Origin: Coenobita brevimanus
Lineage: Eukaryota > Arthropoda > Malacostraca > Decapoda > Coenobitidae
Reading direction: 5' to 3'
Length of the DNA: 64,000 nt
NCBI GenBank assembly: GCA_032717465.1
Contig: JAVRFU010000123.1
Location: 62,001 to 126,000 of the forward strand
In this document: positions 1-9,954 of the stretch, in pieces
Layout: every line of letters starts with the position of its first letter
Position numbering within the stretch: the first letter of the stretch is position 1
Translations under genes and position numbers: made by a program
Notes under the pieces: generated by a model
Seen by the model: the letters and a program-made list of their open reading frames with translations, nothing else
Told to the model about the DNA's origin: nothing
Databases searched by the model: none

Positions 1-2413
1 CTACAGTGCAGACTGGATTATTTTCGTCCCGCCTGTGATATAACTTTAGCATGTTGATGTGACAAAGTTGCTTGTTCTTTCTACGATCTGGTGTGGCGAT
101 GACATAGTTGACATCACTGAGTTTCTTCTCCACGAAATAAGGACCACTAAACTTGGCTTGAAGAGGTTGCCCATGAACTGGTAGCAGAATCAAAACCTGA
201 TCTGGCTGAAAGTTGCGTAACCTGGACTTCTTATCATACCAAGTCTTCATCTTCTCCTGAGCAGCTCCTAAATTCTCTCTCACCAGCTGTAAAGCAGTGG
301 ACAGCCGTTCTTTGAACTTCATCACATACTCCAGCAGGTTGACGTCATCTTCCTCCGACAGCCAGCATTCCTTGAGTAACTTAAGGGGTCCTCTTACTTC
401 ATGGCCAAACAGTAGTTCAAAAGGTGAGAAGCCCAGTGATTCATTTGGAGATTCTCTTGCGGCAAATACAACGAATGGAAGACCTCTATCCCAGTCTTTC
501 TGATATTCCGAACAGTATTTCTTGAGCATCGATTTGAGTGTTTGATGATATCTCTCCAACGCTCCTTGGGTCTGGGGATGGTAAGCTGAAGACGTGATCT
601 GGGTGATGCCCAACTCTTTCAAAGACTGCTTGAAAACATTTGACATGAAATTACTTCCCCGGTCTGACTGTACCTCCTTGGGCAGACCAAACTTTGTGAA
701 GAACCCTAGCATTTCCTTAACCACGTTCTTTGCTGAGATACTTCTAAGTGGAATGGCTTCAGGATAACGAGTAGCCATATCAATCTGGGTCAACACATAA
801 GAAAATCCTGAAGAAGTCTTAGAAAGAGGGCCCACAATATCCACCAACACACGGGTGAATGGCACCTCAAAAGGAGGAATGGGAACTAGAGGTGCAACCT
901 TTTTGGTCTGATTACACTTCCCCACAACTTGACACGTGTGACAAGACTTACAATACCAGGAAACATCCCTGAAGATACCTGGCCAGTAGAAGTGTTTCAA
1001 AATGCGTGCCACAGTCTTCCTCACTCCAAGATGTCCTGCCAAACTGGAATCATGAGCCTCTCTAATGATATCCTGCCTACAAACACGAGGGATGACAACT
1101 TGATGTACAACCTCCCATTCACAGTCGGCTGATGCTGTTGGGGGTCTCCACTTCCTCATAAGTACTCCCGACTTTATATAATAACAAGTAGAAGCACCAG
1201 CTGACTCTTCCTCACTGCAAGCAGAGTTAGCTAGACCTTTCAACTCAGGGTCAGCAACCTGCAACTCAACCAACTCTTGACGAGACAAATTATCAACACT
1301 ACGGGGTACTGCCTCATCTGGTGAGTGGTCCAAATTAGCAAGAAAAGTGTCAGCTAGGATAACATCATCATCATCATTATCCTCTAAGTCACCAGTAACT
1401 TTAGACTTAGCTCTAGTGACAGCACATGCAGAGAATACATCAGGGACACAACAATCCCGGGTCGCAGCCACTGGCTCACTAGACAACTGAGGAGCTGGAC
1501 ACACTTGACTTCCACCAATATCATTTCCAAGTAAGAAAGGTACACCTGACATTGGGAGTGTCTCAACCAACCCAACCATAACGGAACCATTAACAAAACC
1601 AGACTCTAAATTCACTTTGCACAGAGGGACAGAGAAGTAATTATTCCCTACACCTTGTAAGATTACAGTTTCATCAGAGGAATTAACATTAGAGCCTAGA
1701 ACACTGGTCAGCATAAGGGATTGGCAAGCACCTGTATCACGATATATTTTAACTGATTTCCTGTCATTACTGTCCAGAGGACTGACAAAACCATCAGACA
1801 GGAAATTAGCACAAGAACTCTTGAGAGTGTCACCCACGTTACTGCTCAAAAGAGGAGCTCCATCATGAGAATTTAAGTTACCCCTCAAAGCAGGTTCAGT
1901 TAACTCAGTTAAAGAATTCTGGGAACTCTCAAGGGTGGACACTAGACCAATTGATTGAATATTTAAAGACTCCTTTTTGTTCACATCACGCTGTCTCCTG
2001 AAACATTTCTCCGTAGTATGACCAAGCTTACTACAATAAGTACATTTACTTTTCTGAAATCTAGAGGTGAAGCTGGTATTTACTTCCTGAGAAACATCAT
2101 CTTTATTCTCTTTCCTGTTACCTGTACTCTGAGTAGAGGCAACGTACTTACTCTCAGCTTTCCCTTTTTCTTTAGAATATCTCTTGTGAGTGAGAACATA
2201 TTCATCAGCTAAAACTGCAGCATCAAACAAATTATCTATTCTTTTCTCATCAAGATATAGGCTTACATCTTTATTAATACACCTTTTGAAGTCCTCCAGC
2301 AAAATCATCTGCTTAAATTTACCAAAATCAGAATCCACATTCTTAGAATTTAACCACTGCTCTAACAGATCTTCCTTGATTTTTGCATACTCAACATGGG
2401 ATTGCTTATCTTG
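1..2413 (-). CDS. pol: Gag C-terminus, protease and integrase of Gmr1-like element (partial)
   Basis: About 804 codons in the same frame as the gag above, with no further stop down to base 1. In order: the rest of the capsid; a zinc knuckle CTYCSKLGHTTEKC (about 2000-2045, CX2CX4HX4C); an aspartic protease motif RDTGA (DTG at 1730-1738); an acidic linker; integrase with an HHCC finger (HDSSLAGHLG and CKSCHTC, about 930-1060); catalytic Asp at 839-841, Asp at 662-664 and Glu at 554-556, giving 35 residues between the last two; and an FSGPYF module near 120. No RT motif lies between protease and integrase. Integrase inserts the cDNA copy into the genome; the protease matures the Gag-Pol polyprotein. 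RT and RNase H are expected beyond the window edge. Confidence 0.85.
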
Positions 2414-3091
2414 CTAATAAGTTGTCCTAAATTTTACTCTATAGGCTTCAGGAACAAGCTCATAGGCCTTAAGAATCAAGCTCTTAACTACATCATAATT
2501 ATCACATTGATCCTGAGGCAAAGATGCATAAGTTACTTGAGCTTTACCGGTGAGAACAGTTTGAAGGCGTACTGGCCAATACTTTTGGGGCCAATTAAAA
2601 CCTGTAGCTACCCTCTCAAACAACTGAAAATACTTTGTTAAATCAGATTCATTAAAAGGAGGGACAAGTTTAACATTTTTAGCCACATCAAAATCATCAG
2701 AGCTAGATGATCCAGTTCCACCTTGTTTCATGCGATACTCATGGTCTGCCTGAATCCTAGCAAGTTCAATTTGTGCCTGAGCCTGTACCTGTGCCTCCTG
2801 AATACGAGCATTTGCCTGAAATTCAGCCTCCTTAGTACAAGCCTCCTGCAGGGCTAGCTGTAACTTAGCTAATTCAATCTGCGTTTGCTCATTTGAAGGA
2901 GTTACATTAAACAAGCTTTCATTAATCATGTCAACAATTTGATCTTTAGAATGATGAGAGCGAACAGCAATTCCCAATTGTTGAGCAACAAGCTTAAGTT
3001 CATTTTTTTTTCTGTTTTCTATATCACACACTGTTTGCACATTTGACAAAAAATCTTTGGCTTCATCAAGCGTAGTAATAGTAGACATCAT
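2414..3091 (-). CDS. gag: Gag (capsid) of Gmr1-like element, ends at an in-frame TAG
   Basis: 225 codons from tandem ATGs at 3091 and 3088; the open frame extends a few codons upstream but only with non-ATG starts. The first ~85 residues are charged and helical. A stretch rich in Gln/Ala/Glu (about residues 75-130) looks like a coiled coil. The last ~70 residues, with WPVRLQTVLTGKAQ and LILKAYELVPEAYR, resemble the SCAN/retroviral capsid C-terminal fold. The SCAN domain of vertebrate zinc-finger proteins is traced to Gmr1-like gag. Translation stops at TAG (2414-2416), but the same frame continues open through a CCHC knuckle and protease. The stop is either a disabling mutation or a readthrough site; I cannot tell which. 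Confidence 0.75.
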   Translation of the reverse strand: MMSTITTLDEAKDFLSNVQTVCDIENRKKNELKLVAQQLGIAVRSHHSKDQIVDMINESLFNVTPSNEQTQIELAKLQLALQEACTKEAEFQANARIQEAQVQAQAQIELARIQADHEYRMKQGGTGSSSSDDFDVAKNVKLVPPFNESDLTKYFQLFERVATGFNWPQKYWPVRLQTVLTGKAQVTYASLPQDQCDNYDVVKSLILKAYELVPEAYRVKFRTTY

Positions 3092-3148
3092 GAATAAATC
3101 ACAGTCACAAAATATCAAGCAATATCCTTATGATAATATCCTGAATAT

Positions 3149-3166
3149 CCTGATAAGAGGTCGCCA
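3149..3166 (-). promoter_or_regulatory. Primer binding site
   Basis: Minus-strand TGGCGACCTCTTATCAGG, six bases inside the inferred LTR end. It starts with TGG, complementary to the CCA end of a tRNA. The priming tRNA is not identified. Confidence 0.45.
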
Positions 3167-3172
3167 AACTTA

Positions 3173-3960
3173 TGTTACGGAACAGAGAAAGATAATGTAC
3201 ACTTTAAGTGAGAATACTAAAAATCACTACTGTCCCGTAAAGTTCCAGGTTCAAAACAAGAGTTAGGTAAAATTACAAGTTAAAGTTTAATGCTCAAACT
3301 AACAACAAAACATTCAGGACTCATAAGGATAATGTAATGGCAAAAAACAGGTTAAATATATGGTTAACTGCAAATAGCCTCTATTAACAGGAAATTAGCA
3401 AGAGTAAATTTATCTAAGTCAGCCCTGATAAAATTAGAAAACCGGATAATACTCAGTAAATGCAAGATATATTATTACATATACAAAATATTATCAAAAA
3501 TGACTGTCATAAAAACACATGAATCACAAAAACCTCACTAGGCCTACGAATTAACACCTCATGCTATACAGTACAAGAACAAAATGCAATAACACTTGTA
3601 CTCAAATTACACAGCTGCTAGATGGTTGGAGACTTCCTGAGCACTCACAATACTAACAACTGTACAGGGGAGGACAGAGATGTGAGCAAAATGAGGAGTA
3701 GATCTAAGTGGCCATTAATGCAGAGACTGAGCTCATTATATAGGGGCCGGCAGAGCTTGATACAACTTGTAAGAAGGATGCGCAAATGAAGACAGAGGGG
3801 ACAAAGAGTTGACACTCCTGCTCTGAACAACAGAAAGAACGACTTACTCTATTATAAGGGAGGAGAGGGGGAGTGAGGTTGAACACGCTCGTGATCAAAC
3901 ATGTAGCATATTGTACGTTAGAATTACACAAAGGATGATGAAATCATAGGCTATGTAACA
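3173..3960 (-). repeat. 5' LTR of the Gmr1-like element (inferred)
   Basis: The boundaries are inferred from TGTTAC...GTAACA inverted termini at 3173 and 3960, with a TGG-initiated primer site just inside. Length is 788 bp. A TATATAA box on the minus strand (3736-3742) lies within it. The partner LTR is outside the window, so the ends and a target-site duplication cannot be verified. Confidence 0.55.
3736..3742 (-). promoter_or_regulatory. TATA box in LTR
   Basis: Reads TATATAA on the minus strand, inside the inferred LTR and upstream of gag, as expected for the retrotransposon promoter. A TCAGT initiator-like motif follows about 10 bases downstream, closer than a usual TATA-Inr spacing. Confidence 0.4.
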
Positions 3961-4023
3961 CCATCTAGAACTGCCACAGTCTTACCCTGAGCCCCCACCA
4001 GAATCTGGGATCTAACATTATAG

Positions 4024-4078
4024 TCTAATCTATCCTAACCTAACTTATTCTAACCTATACTACCCTATCCTAACTTAA
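4024..4078. repeat. Degenerate telomere-like CCTAA repeats
   Basis: Several CCTAA/TAACC units in slightly decayed form. The complement is TTAGG, the usual arthropod telomere repeat. A short interstitial tract, not a chromosome end. Confidence 0.4.
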
Positions 4079-4085
4079 TTAGGTA

Positions 4086-4297
4086 GAATCATCATCATAA
4101 TCATCTAATCCTGTGTTGCCCCCATGAGAAGCGTAGGAGCCCGGGGCTAGGCAAGTTGGTCCTGTCATTTCAAATGAAAGTGACCAGTCTCACTTATCCC
4201 TGAGTGGGATTATGTGAGCAATAAACCCTAACCACCCCTTGGATAAAAACCTACACCAGCTCAGTCCAACTGATTACCCACTAAACCACCAGGCGCC
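4086..4297 (-). mobile_element. tRNA-derived SINE
   Basis: On the minus strand the head starts near 4297. It contains a perfect RNA polymerase III A box, TGGTTTAGTGG, and 37 bases later a B-box-like GGTTTTTATCC. The body carries GGCTCCTACGCTTCTCATGG, and the 3' end is an ATG/ATT-rich simple tail. The body segment recurs at 57651-57716 in the other orientation, showing a dispersed family. A SINE copies itself with the machinery of a partner LINE. Confidence 0.65.
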
Positions 4298-4309
4298 ATA
4301 ATTTGGTTA

Positions 4310-7300
4310 TATGGTTACCACCCAGCGTAGTAAATGGTTTCCTGATGTACAGGAAGCCATTTGGCTTGTTACTTAGTCACCCATAAGCAGAAGGAAGAGG
4401 AAAGAATGAAGGAAAAAGACAGAAAATGATGGCAGGGAGAAAGAAGAGGAAGGAAGGAAAGAAGGAGGGAAGAGAGGAAAGGCCAGTCATATGAGTGCTG
4501 CACTACATCGACTGAATGGATGGCAAGCGCCCCCACCTACCACTCCAAATTATCCCAACCTAAAATCTAACTTAGAGGTAGGGGACTGGAGGGGCTTCCC
4601 CACTATACTCCTTTCAATTTAATTTTCATACTCCAGATTTTCGTACCTCAGAAGTTTTTTTCATGCATCCTGTTGCCGGAAAAGACGTTTGCGGCTTTAC
4701 ACCCTGTGCGTAGCACTTTTACTTGATCAGGACCACATTCTAGCAATACATTGTTTGAATTCAGGACTAGGGTGGAATGCCAGCAATTTTGGATCAAGCT
4801 AAGTGAAGAATATAAGAGTGTATTTTAGGATGTGCCGTTCCTGTTATCACACTTTAGTGTATAACTTATTAACTATTTCATTAACAGATCATAGGAAGTG
4901 ATATGGAAGAGAATATGTTTTTTTTTTTACATCATACCGGTGACTTCAGAAGTATTTGCCCACTGAATACCCAATCTGTTGGTATTTACTGCAAGCCATG
5001 GAGGACACTGTTACTCATTTACTGGCATGCTATTTTGCCTCTTTATTCTCGTCAAATTATATGGCTTCCCTGCACCTTCCTGACTATCTATCTTGACTTG
5101 CATCTCACTATTCTCTTATAACATATTTAATGTGCAGGGATTTCAGTACAATGGACTGGAAAAAGCATCAGTTAATGACAAGAATAGTTCTTGGTTGTGC
5201 CATCTGAAGTTCTTTCACTTTAACTTAATCCAGATTTCTGTCCTTTTGCAGTTTATTTCACGTTGTTCAGTGGCAGATAATGGCAATACTACGGCTCTAC
5301 ATCCCTTCCATAGCACTTCTTTGTAACTAACACCGTTTTCCTGTGATCAACTCAGCATTCAAGGAGAAGAGATGCCATCTTTAGTCCAAGGTACAGATTA
5401 GGGTTACAAGTGTTCTCGTTACTGAAGGGATCTTAACTATTTTTGTTTTATTCTAAATCGGCCAAAAATAACAATGTCTCCACCGAGAACACTGAGCTGT
5501 AAAAGATAACACTATAATATGGCGCTAGTCATGAAAAGTCTTATGGAAAGGACGTAGAGTAGTAGGAATTATCTTATTTTGTTAAATAAGCTGCAAAAGG
5601 GAAATCTGGGGCAGATTAGGTGAAGAGTACAGCACCCATTTCTTACCGTACTAGTTTACATCTGTATTTCTTTAGTTAATAATCTCGTATATATCTACAG
5701 TAGAGCAAATAAAAAAATAGTAGTAGTACCGGTATCAAAGAGAATTCTGTGATATGGTACGGCTAAATAACTCGCTGAGAAGCGGTAGAAAGCCTTTTGA
5801 TCGAAAAGATTACCTACTATATTGAACCCTCACCCAAGTAATAAATATAAAAATCCTTAGTCACAATTCACGTTTCCCTCGAGTCCTGAACAACACAAAG
5901 GCCTGTGGCGATCGATGCGTCAAGTGCATTAACCCACGTGTAAGTTATACCACTGACTTAAGACTTTTCAAAAGTAAGCAGGCCTGTCTCAACATGTGTA
6001 ATCATTTACTGATCATCAGAGGGAACTGGGTCTCTCCAAGTGGCGACCTATTACTGTATTTATAGGTTGTCAAATGGGTGTAAATTCGAAATAATAGCCT
6101 TCCACGACGGCCATCCACTAAAGAACAATAATAACGAAGTGTAATTTACATTTCCACTATTTTAATCCGGCTACGAATTTTGTTATGTAATATTGCTGCA
6201 TTCGTACAAATTTTATTTCATGGAGCCCTAACGTACTGTACACTTTAGCTGAATAAAAACGTGTGGATAGTTAGAACTTCATCAAACTGATGGGATTAAA
6301 ATGTACGGTAACTACTACTGTATGCGTCCTTGTACTAAGCAAAAAACAATGACGCGGCAAAAATTACCAAAATCCTTTCAATACAATGACGCAATTTCTG
6401 CTTAGGACTTTCGAATTGGATGCATTACCTCCCACACTTCCAAGGGGTTTCCCCAAGCTGAATAGTCGTCTGAAGGCAGCCAGAAAATAAAAAATACATC
6501 GGAGTGGCTGATATCAACACTACTGGACAGCTCTCCTGCCTACCGAGTTATGCTGTTCACTGCGCTGGACAGGACAGGGCAACGCCACTGCTCGGTTATA
6601 CAAACGCCTCGTCTAGGTCACTATTACAGAATACTATCTCCCCGAAGAACAGTGAACTGCAGGAGGAAAACTATCCACCAGTTCAGTTGGCTCATGCTGA
6701 ACGTAGATGCACCTGGGCACAACTACCGTTACTATGCCTCAATCTACGCAAAAATAACACAAAATTAATAACGGCGTACCTGAGACTTCCTCTGCCTTCC
6801 AGCACACTATGTTTTCGAAAAACGTCCCGAAGTTGTCTCGCCGTTAAAACAATAAAAAAAAAAATCTTATATTTAAATATAATTTATTTTTTTATAGTTA
6901 TTATTATCTAACCTAATATAGCATGCAATTACGCACAAGAATGAAAGACAGTGCTTAAATAAATGCTTTTTTTTTTTAAATATCTAAGATGGTCTTTACG
7001 GATGAACTTTAGGTATAAAGCTTTTACACATGACTGTTAAGAATTTCAGTAGCTGAACTAAATCATCATCTGTTCAGTAAAATAAAATATTAATGTAATT
7101 CCCAGAGAAAATTTAAGTAATGTACACTATGATTTTCACCGTATGTGGGATTTAAGTGTGTTCCACAGACTTAATAGAGCGATACATTTCATATTCAATA
7201 TATCTGTTTGCTGCAAAAGGCAATCCGGCATCAGAAAAAAAAAAAAAAAACAGCGACTGTCCAAGTATATATAACTCCTTAATAATCTTATTATGGAAAG

Positions 7301-8370
7301 GTTAATATAATATAAATAACTACTGATAGGTAAAGTTTGGAGTCAATAGGATGCCCAGTAACCTTCGCCATATGAAATTCAGTCCGTTAGAGGTGGAGGC
7401 CATGAGGTATATGCAAATAGCCAATCACCAAGGAACACTTACCCAAAAGTTTCTGCCTTAAAAGTACATCGGAGTACACAGGAAGTACAGGGAAGTTCAG
7501 ATAACAGGAGGCCTGTTGGCTCGTGAGGAAGTTACTCGTTGGAAGGTAGCCAATTTAACGAAAATCTAACCTACGCATAAGAGAAAATGATAGAAAAGAG
7601 GAAGGCTTTCCCCCACCCACCACACCGACCGGTAAACTCTACTGGAGAAGATGGAAAAAAAAAATTGCTTACTAGAAAGAACAAAGCATGGAAATTTCAT
7701 TAGAGAGGAAGTAGAGGGGCGACTATGTAGTAAGTAATATCAGTTCTACAAATCTGAAATAGAAAAACAAACACAATTATTTAATGATCTCATCATTAAC
7801 CAAACGTCTCACAGTTGTCAGCATACACTTCAGCAGGGGAGCAGAGTGCAGCACCAGTCGAACAGGGGCGGTACTACCAAGCTGGATGGAAAGATGATGA
7901 CAAGGAGAGCTGGAGTTCCCGTTTCATCACCCCTTAGGACTAGCTTCTGACCATCCAACTTTGTTGAACTTTTTCAGTGACTCAGTAGCACAAAGAGTAG
8001 GACGCATACTCTCCCATACATGCTCCTCTAACAATCAACACCAAACTTCATGCACAATACACACCATACTTCCTATTTAAGATTAAGAAAAAAAATGGCA
8101 TCTCAACACCCAACCTCGGAGTTCGTGGGGAGGTGGGTGGCATAAAAGCCCCTACCATCCTTTCCTCTCGCTGTAAAGGCCAGGAAAGATGTTTGAAACC
8201 ACTGTCAGACTCATTTCTTTTTCATTTCTGCAACATTTGTGGCTTTTCCTCTCTTTTTCTCTCTGTTGAACACCACCTATCTTCCTCATTTTCCCTTCCT
8301 CACTGAGACTCAGTTGTCTGAAACACCTGATTGGAAACCCTTCTCTGTATCCTCGTATTTTCTCTATACT
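4310..8370. other. No gene or repeat family recognised
   Basis: AT-rich sequence with short purine runs at 4380-4480 and homopolymers such as A16 near 7237. The longest open frame (6504-6911 plus) has no recognisable domain, no repeats and a low-complexity hydrophobic end, so I do not call it a gene. Confidence 0.5.
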
Positions 8371-8382
8371 CACTTCAAAGTC

Positions 8383-9300
8383 AAATGCGGCTAGTGTGTA
8401 TATGTACACAACAACGTATCTTGTTCTCATGTTCCTGAACTTGAATCTTCTGAATTCTCTACTCTCTGGCTTTGGCTATCCTGCCTTTCTCTGAAAAAAT
8501 ACATTTGTGCGGTTTACTTATCCCCTTCTTCTTGTTACTATGAAAAATTCCTTGACTACTTACTTCTAAGATGGAATACATCCTATGAAGTTCTCCTTTG
8601 TCTGAAATCTCCATTCAAGGTGATTTCAATATTCACCACCACCTTTGGCTCTCCTCTCCTTTCACTGATCCACTTGATGAACAAGCCTACATCTTTTCTA
8701 TCCTTAATGGCCTGGAGTAGCTTCTGTAGTACCTTAGCCATATCCCTGACCTCCTTGGAGAGAGCTCCAACATTCTTGACCTTTTCCTTGCAACTAATCC
8801 TTCTACTTACACAGTTAATCTATCCTCGTTGTTGTGCTACGATCATAACCTTATCACACTAACGTGTAACTGCTCCAGTAAGACATGTGGCCCATCCCAT
8901 GAAGTGGCGGCGTGGCACTTTGGTGCTGCTGATTGGGATGCCCTCAAGCAATACTTCTGAGATTTTCCCTGGAATGATTATATATTGCTACTACCATGGC
9001 CCAGAGCCATCTGAGTGACTCGCATTATAAGGAGGTTATTCTCTCGGACATGAAAGCATACATTCCTTTCCCTTATCCTGTGATTAATGGAACAAAAAGA
9101 AAAAAAGGTTTAATCACGCTTGTTCCAATGCTGTCCTCAACAAGGAGAATGCCTACAGAAGGTACTGGAGCCAACCCACACTGAATCTCATCTCTCATGT
9201 GTTTCTGCCCAGAATCGTGCTGAGTCTGTTCTTTGCTCTGCTAAAAGCTTCTTCCATACATATAGGCTCTCCCCCGCCCTCCAAACCCTCCAGCAGAAGC
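8383..9300 (+). mobile_element. Jockey/CR1-like LINE fragment (copy 3, decayed)
   Basis: Aligns along its length with the minus-strand copy at 9955-12560, for example TTCTCATGTTCCTGAACT near 8429 and CTCTCCTTTCACTGATCCAC near 8654. It covers part of the APE endonuclease and the endonuclease-RT linker. It carries frameshifts, stops and an internal deletion, and ends near 9300 before the RT core. Non-functional. Confidence 0.75.
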
Positions 9301-9954
9301 CGGCAGGAAAAGTCAGAAAGAACACCAAGCAGTATAGAAAAACTGTCGTGGACATTTTACAGGAAAGTGTGAAAGGATAATAGAGACTATGGTAGTGTAA
9401 CCTGAAAATGAAAAAGTATGAATTAGTATTAGTTATATTTTTTTTTTTCTATATCCACCCCTTATTTGTCATATGCTTATCTAGCCTATGCTTGAAACTC
9501 TCAATGGAAGAGGCAGCAACTACTTTACTAGGTAGCTTATTCCATTCGTCTACTACTCTATTACCAAACCAATTTCTACCTATTTCCTTATTTGGAGGTG
9601 GGCTGACACCCACTAAAAATAAAGGTGGATAATTTTATAAATTCGATGACATTATCAAGGAACCAGACAAGCTGACCTGAAAGTTTTGTTGAAATTCATG
9701 TGTTCACTGTCCCTTGTTTCTGATCATTTTTATTTTTATTATTATTATTTTTTTTTATGGGGGGTTGACCCCTCCAGAGTCACTGGTGGGTTACGCTTCC
9801 TCCAAAATTCCATTACGGATGAGAGTCCATTGTATAACTTGTACCAAGATATAAATGACATATATGCCCTCCTTTCACTGTTTTTGAGAATTCTTAATTT
9901 GGTGAGGGGGGGAGGCTCACCCACCCTAAAATTATAGATGAGAAATTCCATACA
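9301..9954. other. Spacer between the two inverted LINE pieces
   Basis: Apart from the CR1-type tail it holds A/T-rich sequence and two similar short blocks built on CACCC/CCACTAAAA (9597-9632 and 9905-9940). No gene is visible. Confidence 0.4.
9450..9596 (-). pseudogene. C-terminal tail of a CR1/L2-type LINE ORF2
   Basis: 47 in-frame codons ending in TAG, with the hallmark tail NRVVDEWNKLPSKVVAASSI followed by ESFKHRLDKHM. This pattern closes many CR1/L2-type reverse transcriptase ORFs. No RT core is attached. It is a different family from the LINE copies on either side. Confidence 0.6.

Larger units (their letters stand above)
1..3960 (-). mobile_element. Gmr1-like Ty3/gypsy LTR retrotransposon, 5' half
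   Basis: Read on the minus strand the element runs 5' LTR (3173-3960), primer binding site, gag, protease and integrase, and leaves the window at base 1. Integrase follows the protease directly, with no reverse transcriptase between them. Among Ty3/gypsy elements this order is known for the Gmr1-like group, in which RT and RNase H lie after integrase; they would then lie beyond the window edge. The wording of the integrase (HHCC, DD35E, a GPY/F-like FSGPYF end) and a SCAN-like capsid segment in gag support the same group. Gag, protease and integrase share one frame interrupted by a single in-frame stop. The alternative is deletion of RT from a conventional element, which cannot be excluded from this window. 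Confidence 0.8.

Noticed and set aside
6504..6911. 135-codon open frame in otherwise empty sequence
   Set aside because: No recognisable domain, ends in a low-complexity Ile/Phe/Tyr tail, and overlaps another frame of similar length.
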